A DNA stretch of 64,000 nt from Sphingobium subterraneum. Lineage in GTDB: Bacteria; Pseudomonadota; Alphaproteobacteria; Sphingomonadales; Sphingomonadaceae. Below, piece by piece: positions 1 to 7,663 of this stretch. The DNA lies in NCBI RefSeq assembly GCF_014199435.1, contig NZ_JACIJP010000002.1, forward strand, positions 124,001-188,000, read 5' to 3'. Made by a program: the position numbers and the translations under genes. Position 1 is the stretch's first letter. Each line of letters starts with the position of its first letter. The notes beneath the pieces are model-generated. The model had not been told where the DNA came from and made no database searches. It was given only the letters and a program-made list of their open reading frames with translations.

Positions 1-1299
1 CGGCTGGAACAGGTAAGAAAACAACGACCTCTTACCCAGGATGATGTACGTATCCGTCGGCATGCCCGACAGCAGCTTGACGTTGAGCCCCTCCAACCGG
101 CGGGGATCGTCCAGTTCGATCTGCACGGCGTAATAAGGCTGCGCCCCAGCCTCACCCGGCACGATCGCGTCTTGCGATACGGATATGACATGCCCCATCA
201 GCATCGGCACCTGCCGACCACTATAAGGCAGCAGTCGAACTTCGGTCGGCAGGCCGACGACGACATTCTCGATATCGGTCGGCCGGACTCGCGCGGTAAT
301 CAGGAACTGCTGGCGATCCGGGACGATGTCCATCACCGGCTCGCCCGGCCGCACCACGCCGCCGACCGTTGTGTAACGCAACTGCACCACCTGTCCGTCC
401 GCCGGGGCCAGAATGGTGCGCCGCTGGTTGACATCCGACGCCGATTTGAGTTTCTCACGCACCTCGGCCAGCTGCATCTGCACATCGCGCAGGCGCGACT
501 GGGATTCGTCCCGGCGTTCGCTGGTAATCGCGGCAATCCGTGCTGACGCTTCGAGCATCGACCGACGGGCGCGCAGCACCTGACCGGTCAGGCTGCCGAT
601 CTGGCCTTCCACTCCGGCCACGGTGCGTTGCAGTTCCAGCAGGCGAGACCGGCGCTCCAGCTGCTCACTGACGAGCTGCTGCACCGAGACGAGCTCGCCA
701 CGGAGCAGCTCAAGCTGGGCACGCTGGGCCGCAATCTGCGCTTCGAGGCTGCCGATCTCGGCCTGCGCCTGTGACGCGGTCGCCCGCAGCACCTCGACCT
801 GCCCGGAGAGCGACGCCTGCCGCGCGGCATTGAGCGAGCGCTGGTTCGTCATGATGTCCTGCACGCCATCGCCGCCCTTTTGCAATTCGTCTCCGAAAAC
901 GAGCGCGCCGCCCCTGAGCTCGGCTTCAAGCCGCTGCTTCTCGGCCAGCAGCGAGAAATACTCGGAGCGCGCCGCGGCCGCCGCCGCGCCGGACTGCACG
1001 GTGTCGAGGCGCATGAGCGGCTGGCCCTTGCGGACACGCATATTCTCACGGACCAAAATCTCGCTGACGATCCCGCCTTCCAGATGCTGCACGGTGCGGC
1101 GGCGGCCTTCGACCTCCACGACGCCGGGTGCGATGGCGGCCTTGCTCAACGGAGCCACGAAGCCCCAAAGCGTGAGTAGAGCGAGGAAGCCGAGCAGGAC
1201 GAGCCCGCCCACCTTGAGCGCGTGGGATATTCCGGGCGTCGCACCGAACGGGGCGGTGTCGGCATGGTCGATGCCGCTCTGGTCGGTCAGCAACAGCAT
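1..1299 (-). CDS. HlyD-family periplasmic adaptor of type I secretion (3' end cut by window edge)
   Basis: This is the membrane-fusion subunit that would link the adjacent inner-membrane ABC exporter to an outer-membrane TolC-like channel. It reads openly from an ATG at 1299 to the window edge (433 codons). A short cytoplasmic N-terminus is followed by one membrane segment at about residues 28-50. Then come a biotinyl-lipoyl-like strand pair (GVVEVEGRRRTVQHLEGG), a long coiled-coil hairpin rich in A, Q, E and R (about 110-280), and the C-terminal barrel motif APADGQVVQL. The last visible residues (SLFSYLFQP) match the usual end of the family, so perhaps only 10-20 residues are missing. GGAGG lies just upstream of the ATG, and the start is 2 nt from the exporter stop, so the two genes are coupled. 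Confidence 0.93.
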   Translation of the reverse strand, partial: MLLLTDQSGIDHADTAPFGATPGISHALKVGGLVLLGFLALLTLWGFVAPLSKAAIAPGVVEVEGRRRTVQHLEGGIVSEILVRENMRVRKGQPLMRLDTVQSGAAAAAARSEYFSLLAEKQRLEAELRGGALVFGDELQKGGDGVQDIMTNQRSLNAARQASLSGQVEVLRATASQAQAEIGSLEAQIAAQRAQLELLRGELVSVQQLVSEQLERRSRLLELQRTVAGVEGQIGSLTGQVLRARRSMLEASARIAAITSERRDESQSRLRDVQMQLAEVREKLKSASDVNQRRTILAPADGQVVQLRYTTVGGVVRPGEPVMDIVPDRQQFLITARVRPTDIENVVVGLPTEVRLLPYSGRQVPMLMGHVISVSQDAIVPGEAGAQPYYAVQIELDDPRRLEGLNVKLLSGMPTDTYIILGKRSLFSYLFQP

Positions 1300-1301
1300 T
1301 T

Positions 1302-3125
1302 TCACGCTGCGACCTCCTTCGTATCGCCTTCATCTTCTTCGTTCGCCGGCGCCTCTTCAACAACCGCAGCAACGATTGCCCGTTCGGGGCGCGCGGCGTG
1401 GGGGCCGACCACCTTTGGTTCCTTGGCGGCCGTCCGGTTTTCACGCATGACCTCTTCGACCGGGCCGAACGCGCGGACCATGCCATTCTGCAGGACCAGC
1501 AGCTTGTCGACATGCGAGATCAACGCCTGACGATGGGTCACGACGATGGTCGTCACCCGCGCAGTGCGGAGCCGCTCCAGGGCCGATTTCAGCGCCTGAT
1601 CACCCTGTGTATCGAGGTTGGAATTAGGCTCGTCGAGCACCACCAGCCGGGGCTGACCAAACAGCGCGCGGGCGAGGCCCACCTGTTGGCGCTGGCCGCC
1701 GGACAGCAGCAGGCCGCCTTCCCCGATTTCGGTGTCATAGCCATTGGGCAGGTTGAGGATCATCTGATGGCACCCGGCCATGCGCGCCGCACGGATGATC
1801 TGGCTATCCTCGCATTCGGTAAAGCGGGCGACGTTCTCGGCAACCGTGCCGCTGAACAGTTCGACGTCCTGCGGCAGATAGCCGATATGCCGCCCCAGGT
1901 CCTCACGCCGCCATTTGGATACATCCATGCCGTCGAGCCTGACCGCGCCCTGCGTTGGCCGTAAAATGCCGAGGATGATGCGGGACAGGGTCGTCTTGCC
2001 CGACGCCGCCGGTCCAACAATGGCGAGATGCTCGCCCGGCTCCAGCTCGAACCCTACTCCGCGCAGGATCGGCGACGGATAGCCGGGGAGCGCCATCGTC
2101 ACGCTTCCCACCGCGATATGCCCCTTGGGCGTCGGCAGATCGGTTTCGGTCGACCGCAGGGCCGGCAGCCGGAAAAAGGCCTGGAGATGCTCATAGATCT
2201 CACGGATCTGCATCAGCGAGCGCCAGTGCACGAACATCGATTCCATCGGGGACAGCAGGCGGCTCATGACAATGGACCCCGCCATCATCGCGCCGCCGGT
2301 CATCTCCTGATTGAGCACAAGCAGCGCCGCCACGGCGTACAGCAGGATCTGGAGGATCGAGCGCGTGAAGCGCGTGAAGCTGACCAGCGTCGCGTTGCGG
2401 CGATGAACATCGTCCTGCAGTCGCAGTTCGCGGTACATGACGCGCGACCAGCGCTTGGTGACTTCCGGCGACATTCCCATGCTGTCGATCACCTCGGCAT
2501 TGCGCATGATGGCGTCGCCGTCACGGAGGACCTGACCGCTGACGGCCGCCGCCGCGCGGATTTCCCCGTTGCTGAACTTCTCGTTGGCGTAAGCGAGGCC
2601 GAACAGGGCGACCATGCCGATCAGCGACACGAAACCCAACCAGGGATGAATGAGAAACGCGATGAGGAGATAGATCGGCATCCAGGGGATATCAAGCATC
2701 GCAGGGACGCCGGGGCCACCCACGAAGCCGCGCAGCTGCGACACTTCACGGATGATTTCGGTGCGCAACTGGTTGTCGACAAGGCGGCGCTCGATGGAGC
2801 GGGCCAGAACGTCAGGCCCCAGCCGCTGCATCAGCCATGCGCCCATCCGTCCCAGCACCAAATTCCGGACACCATCAAGGAAGGACGCCGTCGCAAGGGC
2901 CAGAACCCCAGCAATCGCCAGAAAAAATAACGTATCCAGGTTCCGGCTCGACAGGACCCTGTCGAACACCTGCATTGTATACAGCGGGAGGGTTATTCCC
3001 AATATGTTTATGGCGCCGGACAGAGCCAGCATAACCCCCAAGTAACGTCTAACCGGCTGTAAAGCCGTGGCCAACAGGTCATACCCCCCCGTTGCGCCCG
3101 CATTCTTCAAATGTCGTTCGCGCAC
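1302..3125 (-). CDS. Type I secretion ABC transporter, permease/ATPase (PrtD/LapB-like)
   Basis: This inner-membrane exporter energises secretion of RTX-type proteins. It has 607 residues, normal for the PrtD/AprD group, and lacks an N-terminal C39 peptidase-like domain. A transmembrane domain (about residues 25-310) precedes a nucleotide-binding domain with Walker A GPAASGKTT (about 368), signature LLSGGQRQQ (about 473), Walker B LVVLDEPNSNLD (about 495) and H-loop VVTHR (about 528). The C-terminal 35 residues are a charged, low-complexity tail (EEAPANEEDEGD) beyond the usual family end. The HlyD adaptor follows at once. The RTX proteins and the M23 peptidase encoded upstream on the same strand are the obvious candidate substrates or partners. 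Confidence 0.95.
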   Translation of the reverse strand: MRERHLKNAGATGGYDLLATALQPVRRYLGVMLALSGAINILGITLPLYTMQVFDRVLSSRNLDTLFFLAIAGVLALATASFLDGVRNLVLGRMGAWLMQRLGPDVLARSIERRLVDNQLRTEIIREVSQLRGFVGGPGVPAMLDIPWMPIYLLIAFLIHPWLGFVSLIGMVALFGLAYANEKFSNGEIRAAAAVSGQVLRDGDAIMRNAEVIDSMGMSPEVTKRWSRVMYRELRLQDDVHRRNATLVSFTRFTRSILQILLYAVAALLVLNQEMTGGAMMAGSIVMSRLLSPMESMFVHWRSLMQIREIYEHLQAFFRLPALRSTETDLPTPKGHIAVGSVTMALPGYPSPILRGVGFELEPGEHLAIVGPAASGKTTLSRIILGILRPTQGAVRLDGMDVSKWRREDLGRHIGYLPQDVELFSGTVAENVARFTECEDSQIIRAARMAGCHQMILNLPNGYDTEIGEGGLLLSGGQRQQVGLARALFGQPRLVVLDEPNSNLDTQGDQALKSALERLRTARVTTIVVTHRQALISHVDKLLVLQNGMVRAFGPVEEVMRENRTAAKEPKVVGPHAARPERAIVAAVVEEAPANEEDEGDTKEVAA

Positions 3126-3339
3126 GCGATCCTCCCTCGCAAACAGGGATAATCCATTAAACCGTGGGGAATTTTTTTATGTATCGAGGACTACTGATGC
3201 AGCTCTCGACCTTTGCGACTCGCCCCGCAGATGAATAGGACATCAATTTTAACTTGTCTTGTCAACTTCCAAGGAACTGGATTCAGTACTTCTGGAGCAT
3301 CCCACAGTCCCAAATAGAGACACGGAAGCGCATTCTGTG

Positions 3340-4365
3340 TCAGCGAATCATTGCCGTTTCAAGACTGCGGGACACATGCACCTCTCCCATGATTTTATCC
3401 TTACGAATCAATGAATAAGACCCCCGATAGACACCCGGAGCCCACCCCGTGGCGGGTCTGCGCACCGCGGCATACCCCACCCGTTGAAGACTGGGTTCTT
3501 TAATGCTGTTTTTCGACTCTAAAATAAGTCCCCCATCGGGGGCATATATTCTGAAGATTTCAATATCTTCGGAGCGAATCCCGGAAATCATGCCCCAGAT
3601 CAGTAACATGTCTTTATTTTGCAGATGCGAAGACCGATCTGTCTTCTGATAGGCTTCCAGCGCGGCCTGTGGCGAGTCGGCAAAGTCTGCCGAAAGAATC
3701 TCGGTATGCTTGTAAGTTAGCGACCGGACGGCAGCCGGTGACCACAGCCCGGGGGTGGAAATGGCGCATCCTTCGCTGCTCGCAGATGCGAAAGGATCAA
3801 CCGCTTTCCCGGCATGGCGTATTTCGAAGTGCAGATGCGCAAACTCGGCATTACCGGACATCCCGATGGCGCCCAGTACCGTCCCCGCTACGACTCGTGT
3901 GCCCGGAATGACTTGCACGCTGCCCTGCTTGAGGTGGCTGTATTGTGTTTCCCACCCGCCGTCGTGACGAATCACCACGGCATTGCCCGCCATTCGATCA
4001 CGAACGGGCGGCGCCGCAGGGTCCTTTACGGAAATGTCGGGCACGCCGTCCCGCACCCGTGCCACCACCCCCGGCGCGGCGGCCAAGACCTTTACGTTGA
4101 GGCCAAAATCCCAGGGCCGTCGTAGGCGGAAATCGGTGCCGTCATGCCCGTCGGTCGTCAGCGCGCCGCATCGGTAGTCGAGCCTTTCCGGTCCCGGATC
4201 ACGGTCCACATATTTCTGAATGCTGCAATCGCGCTCCATGTCGCAATCGACCGGCAGCGCGAGAACGAGTGGAGCGCGGGGACCGCCCTGCGCATCGGCC
4301 ACCGAAGGCCCCGCGCACAGCAAAACCGTCAGCAGCAGGCCGTCAGCTGAACGAGACCATGTCAT
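3340..4365 (-). CDS. Secreted M23-family metallopeptidase (LytM-like)
   Basis: Predicted periplasmic zinc peptidase acting on peptidoglycan peptide bridges. A signal peptide (about residues 1-25, ending ADA) precedes the mature protein. The LytM zinc site is visible: H74 and D78 in HDGTDF, then H177 and H179 in HLHFE, with H144 in QYSHL as a further active-site His. After the catalytic domain there are about 150 residues of unassigned C-terminal domain (from about residue 195). The start overlaps the upstream RTX gene by 23 nt in another frame, so the two are probably translationally coupled. Its place inside a type I secretion locus suggests local wall remodelling for the secretion apparatus or surface anchoring; that role is inference. 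Confidence 0.9.
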   Translation of the reverse strand: MTWSRSADGLLLTVLLCAGPSVADAQGGPRAPLVLALPVDCDMERDCSIQKYVDRDPGPERLDYRCGALTTDGHDGTDFRLRRPWDFGLNVKVLAAAPGVVARVRDGVPDISVKDPAAPPVRDRMAGNAVVIRHDGGWETQYSHLKQGSVQVIPGTRVVAGTVLGAIGMSGNAEFAHLHFEIRHAGKAVDPFASASSEGCAISTPGLWSPAAVRSLTYKHTEILSADFADSPQAALEAYQKTDRSSHLQNKDMLLIWGMISGIRSEDIEIFRIYAPDGGLILESKNSIKEPSLQRVGYAAVRRPATGWAPGVYRGSYSLIRKDKIMGEVHVSRSLETAMIR

Positions 4366-7162
4366 AGCCGCCCGCTCCCTGGCTCAGGGCATTCAGGTCA
4401 TCGACGCTGTCGACCCCGAGCGCGGCGAATCCGCCGCCCGTCAGCGAGGCGATGACCACGCCGGTATCGCCGATCATCAGGTGAATATCGGTGCCGTCGT
4501 CGACAATGCGGAGTTGCTCCATGTCGAACTGGGCGGGATCATCGACTTGCAGGACGACGCGGTCGAAATCGACAAAGCTGAAATCGGTGATGAGGTCGAC
4601 GCCGTCATCGTCACCGCCCACATGGATCACAAAGATGTCGCGGCCCGCGCCACCAGTCAGCGTATCGTTGCCGATCCCACCTTCGAGCCGGTCGTTGCCG
4701 TCTTCGCCGAAAAGCGCGTCATCGCCGCCATCGCCGAAGAGCGCGTCATTACCGGCCGCGCCATACAGGCCGTCCTCGCCGCTGCCGCCTTCCAGGCCGT
4801 CATTGCCCGCGCCGCCGTCCAGAAAATCGTCGTCGTCGTCGCCCATCAGCCAGTCGTCTCCCGCATCTCCGAAGAGATCGTCAGCCCCGGCGCCGCCTTC
4901 CAGATCATCATCACCGTCGCCACCGCTGATGCTGTCCGCAGCGAGGCCACCCCAGATCGTGTCATTCCCTTCTACACCAAAAAGGGCGTCAAATCCATCC
5001 TCGCCGCGGATGATGTCCGCGCCTGTGCCACCATGGACCACATCGTCACCGTCACCACCGGCGATCTGGTCGTCGCCCGCGCCGCCGAACAGGCTGTCAG
5101 CACCACCGTCGCCGAAGAGAAAATCGTCGCCCGCCTCCCCGTCAATCAGGTCGTCGCCCGCGCCGCCGGAGACGCTGTCACTCTCGGAGGCTCCATAAAG
5201 ACTGTCGTTTCCTTCGCCGCCGTCGATGCTGTCGACGCCGTCGCCACCATCGATCAGGTCGTTGCCAGCCCCGCCGGAAAGCACGTCATCGTCTGCCCCG
5301 CCCTGGATATAGTCGTGGCCTTCGCCTCCGGTGATGCTGTCCGCGCCGCCATCGCCGCGCAGGTCGTCGGGTCCCTCGCCGCCGTCGATCGCATCGGCGC
5401 CCATGCCGCCGTCAATGCGGTCGGAACCGCCGCCCCCGGACAGAATGTCGGCTCCGTCGTCTCCGTACAGCAGGTCAGCGCCGCCGCCCGCGACGACACG
5501 ATCGTCGCCGCTGCCGCCGTGGATGACATTGTCGCCGTCGCCCGCATTGATGACGTCGTTCCCCGCATCGCCGTAAAGGCTGTCATTGCCGCCGTCCGCA
5601 CCGATCGTGTCGTTGCCCGCACCGCCGCGAATGCGGTCGTTGCCGCCTTCGCCGAGCAGCAGGTCATCACCCGCTCCGCCCCAGATTTCATCGTCTCCCA
5701 TGCCGCCGCGAATCTGGTCATTACCCGCGCCGCCGCTCAGGAAATCGTTCCCTGCCCCGCCGTAAAGAACGTCGTTTCCTTCGTCGCCGGACAGGCTGTC
5801 ATCACCCCCGCCGCCCCACATCAGGTCGTTGCCATTACCGCCGTGGAGGTCATCATCCTCGTCGCCCGCACTGTCCAGGCCATGCAGAAGGCTGATGTTC
5901 GATCCGTCGAAGTCGTCGCCGATCAGCGTGTCGTCGCCGTCGCCACCCTCCAGCCGGTCACCCGTGCCGCCCTGGCCGTTGGAATAGCCGATGATAAGAT
6001 CATTGCCTTCATCGCCGAGCAGGCGGTTCTGCTCAAATGTACCGAGCAGGATGTCGTTGCCCGCCCCGCCCCGCGCATTGTCCGGCATGCCCGAGCCATA
6101 GAGATCGATCCGCTCATCCGCCTCCGTGCCGATCATCTGCGCGCCAACGATGACGACGCCAGACGGCAGAGGCGCGGCCGGATCGCCGGGCTGAGTGCCG
6201 GGCAGCAGGCGCGGACGCCCGTCGCCATGGGAGCCGCCGCCGCGTCCAGGTCCGTCGTCCTGGCCAGAGCCTGTGCCGCCCGAGCCGCCTCCGCCAGTCC
6301 CACCGCCGGTGCCCGTACCGCCGCTTGATCCACCCCCGGTACCACCTCCACTGGAGCCGTCGCCGCCAGTGCCAGTCCCGCCATCGGAGCCTGAGCCGCT
6401 ACTCCCACCGCCAGAGCCTGTGCCGGAGCCGGAGCCGTCCGTGCCACTGCCCGAGCCGGTTCCACCACCGCCGGAATCCTGCCCGCCGGAACCTCCGCCA
6501 GTGCCGCCCCCAGTACCGCCGCTTCCCCCGCCTCCGGCGCCACCGCCGCTGGAGCCGTCACCGCCACTCCCACTACCGGAACTTCCGTCGGAGCCGCTGC
6601 CGGAACCGGTGCCACCCGAGCCACCGCCCGAATTGCTTCCATTCCCGTCCCCACCTGGGGACCCCGAACCGCCGGTTCCGTCGCCGCCGCCACTGCCGCC
6701 TGCGCCGCTTCCCCCGCTATTTCCACTGCCGCCGGCGTTTCCACCGCTTCCGGTATCGCCAGGATCGAGGCGGGGTCGACCGTCGCCGCTATCGCTCCCG
6801 CCTGTGCCGCCATGGCCGGGATCGGAGGAGCCTGGATCCGATGAGCCGCCGCCGGGGGTCGATCCGCCATTGCCCGATGAGCCATTCCCTGGGTCCGTGG
6901 GATCCGTCGGTCCGACCGGATCGGTAGGATCCGTCGGATCGGTGGGATCAACAGGATCGGTCGGGTTATTGGGGTCGGTCGGATCCCCAGCGGCATTGGG
7001 CTTGCCGCCACTGCCTGAACCGCTGTTGAAGTTCAGGCTGAAGAATGGGCGCGCAGGCTGAACCGGCGTGACGGCACCTGGCCCTCCACGCAACGATCCC
7101 CCTTCTGCTGGCCGCAAACTGAACATCGCCTTTCCACTCCCCAGACACGGAGCGACTCGCAC
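4343..7162 (-). CDS. Large RTX (haemolysin-type calcium-binding) protein with DPT and Gly/Ser-rich linker
   Basis: A 939-residue protein probably exported by the neighbouring type I system to the cell surface or medium. From the N-terminus: a short basic leader without a Sec signal, a DPT-rich run (about 59-92), a very long Gly/Ser-rich linker (about 93-325), a dense array of GGxGxD(D/N) nonapeptides (about 345-840) that should fold as calcium-filled beta-rolls, and a non-repeat C-terminus of about 95 residues ending GGYDMVSFS, likely the secretion signal. The GTG start at 7162 is preceded by AAGGAG at 8 nt. An ATG 12 codons later (7126) is possible but has a weaker site. No catalytic domain is visible, so an adhesin or S-layer-like role is plausible. 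The linker is made of near-repeats at DNA level. Confidence 0.92.
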   Translation of the reverse strand: MRVAPCLGSGKAMFSLRPAEGGSLRGGPGAVTPVQPARPFFSLNFNSGSGSGGKPNAAGDPTDPNNPTDPVDPTDPTDPTDPVGPTDPTDPGNGSSGNGGSTPGGGSSDPGSSDPGHGGTGGSDSGDGRPRLDPGDTGSGGNAGGSGNSGGSGAGGSGGGDGTGGSGSPGGDGNGSNSGGGSGGTGSGSGSDGSSGSGSGGDGSSGGGAGGGGSGGTGGGTGGGSGGQDSGGGGTGSGSGTDGSGSGTGSGGGSSGSGSDGGTGTGGDGSSGGGTGGGSSGGTGTGGGTGGGGSGGTGSGQDDGPGRGGGSHGDGRPRLLPGTQPGDPAAPLPSGVVIVGAQMIGTEADERIDLYGSGMPDNARGGAGNDILLGTFEQNRLLGDEGNDLIIGYSNGQGGTGDRLEGGDGDDTLIGDDFDGSNISLLHGLDSAGDEDDDLHGGNGNDLMWGGGGDDSLSGDEGNDVLYGGAGNDFLSGGAGNDQIRGGMGDDEIWGGAGDDLLLGEGGNDRIRGGAGNDTIGADGGNDSLYGDAGNDVINAGDGDNVIHGGSGDDRVVAGGGADLLYGDDGADILSGGGGSDRIDGGMGADAIDGGEGPDDLRGDGGADSITGGEGHDYIQGGADDDVLSGGAGNDLIDGGDGVDSIDGGEGNDSLYGASESDSVSGGAGDDLIDGEAGDDFLFGDGGADSLFGGAGDDQIAGGDGDDVVHGGTGADIIRGEDGFDALFGVEGNDTIWGGLAADSISGGDGDDDLEGGAGADDLFGDAGDDWLMGDDDDDFLDGGAGNDGLEGGSGEDGLYGAAGNDALFGDGGDDALFGEDGNDRLEGGIGNDTLTGGAGRDIFVIHVGGDDDGVDLITDFSFVDFDRVVLQVDDPAQFDMEQLRIVDDGTDIHLMIGDTGVVIASLTGGGFAALGVDSVDDLNALSQGAGGYDMVSFS

Positions 7163-7211
7163 GGGCGAGTCTCCTTATGGGGGTGGTGACCGATTCGATT
7201 TGTCCGATATG

Positions 7212-7224
7212 CCCCCATTGGGGG
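7212..7224. promoter_or_regulatory. Inverted repeat CCCCC-N3-GGGGG upstream of the first RTX gene
   Basis: A 5-3-5 inverted repeat lies about 50 nt upstream of the GTG of the 939-residue RTX gene. It is flanked on the plus strand by ATATG on the left and TCATG on the right. A similar element (ATAT followed by CCCC-N4-GGGG) lies about 115 nt upstream of the second RTX gene. It may be an operator or part of a leader hairpin; no regulator can be named. The rest of the 7163-7594 gap shows no coding potential. Confidence 0.35.
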
Positions 7225-7594
7225 TCATGTGGTTCCTGAACAGTCCGCAAAACCCTCATAAATGAAGCGGATGCGCCCCTGATGTGCCAGTATGGGGCTA
7301 TTTGTGGCGGAGACAGACTCAAAACGGGGACAGATATGTAATCCAGCGCCCACAAAGCATAGGGTTGGGTTGATGCGGGCAGCGATTTGCACGGGGTGCG
7401 CCCGCAGCAGACGGGCTGGGCGAGTTGGGGTTGCGGGAGAGCGGGCTTGCGCACAAAGCTTGCCACACTCGCTATCGCAGCCTGTTTAGGGCGGGACCAC
7501 CCCGCCTTGCCGCCGCATCAGGCGGGCCGACGGCTCCGGCAACAGTCCCGGCGGATTGCCCCGCTTCCACCTGCTGCATCGGGCGCAAAAAGAA

Positions 7595-7614
7595 GGGGGC
7601 GCTTTCGCGCCCCC
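7595..7614 (-). terminator. Rho-independent terminator after the second RTX gene
   Basis: A perfect 8-bp GC-only stem (GGGGGCGC / GCGCCCCC) with a TTTC loop on the plus strand. Read on the minus strand it is followed by CTTCTTTTT, a proper U-tract. It lies about 50 nt beyond the stop of the 688-residue RTX gene. This would make that gene its own transcription unit, separate from the RTX-M23-exporter genes downstream. Confidence 0.8.
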
Positions 7615-7663
7615 TCCAGCAATTTGCAAAGCCCCCAGGGAAAAGGGCTATGCGGGTCGTCGA

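Noticed and set aside
4220..6328. 702-codon open frame on the plus strand
   Set aside because: It is the antisense of the RTX repeat gene. The regular codon pattern of the repeats keeps the opposite strand open; the product is a low-complexity V/A/I protein without family features.
6195..7061. 288-codon proline-rich open frame on the plus strand
   Set aside because: Antisense of the Gly/Ser-rich linker; the Pro-rich translation is a direct consequence of Gly codons on the coding strand.
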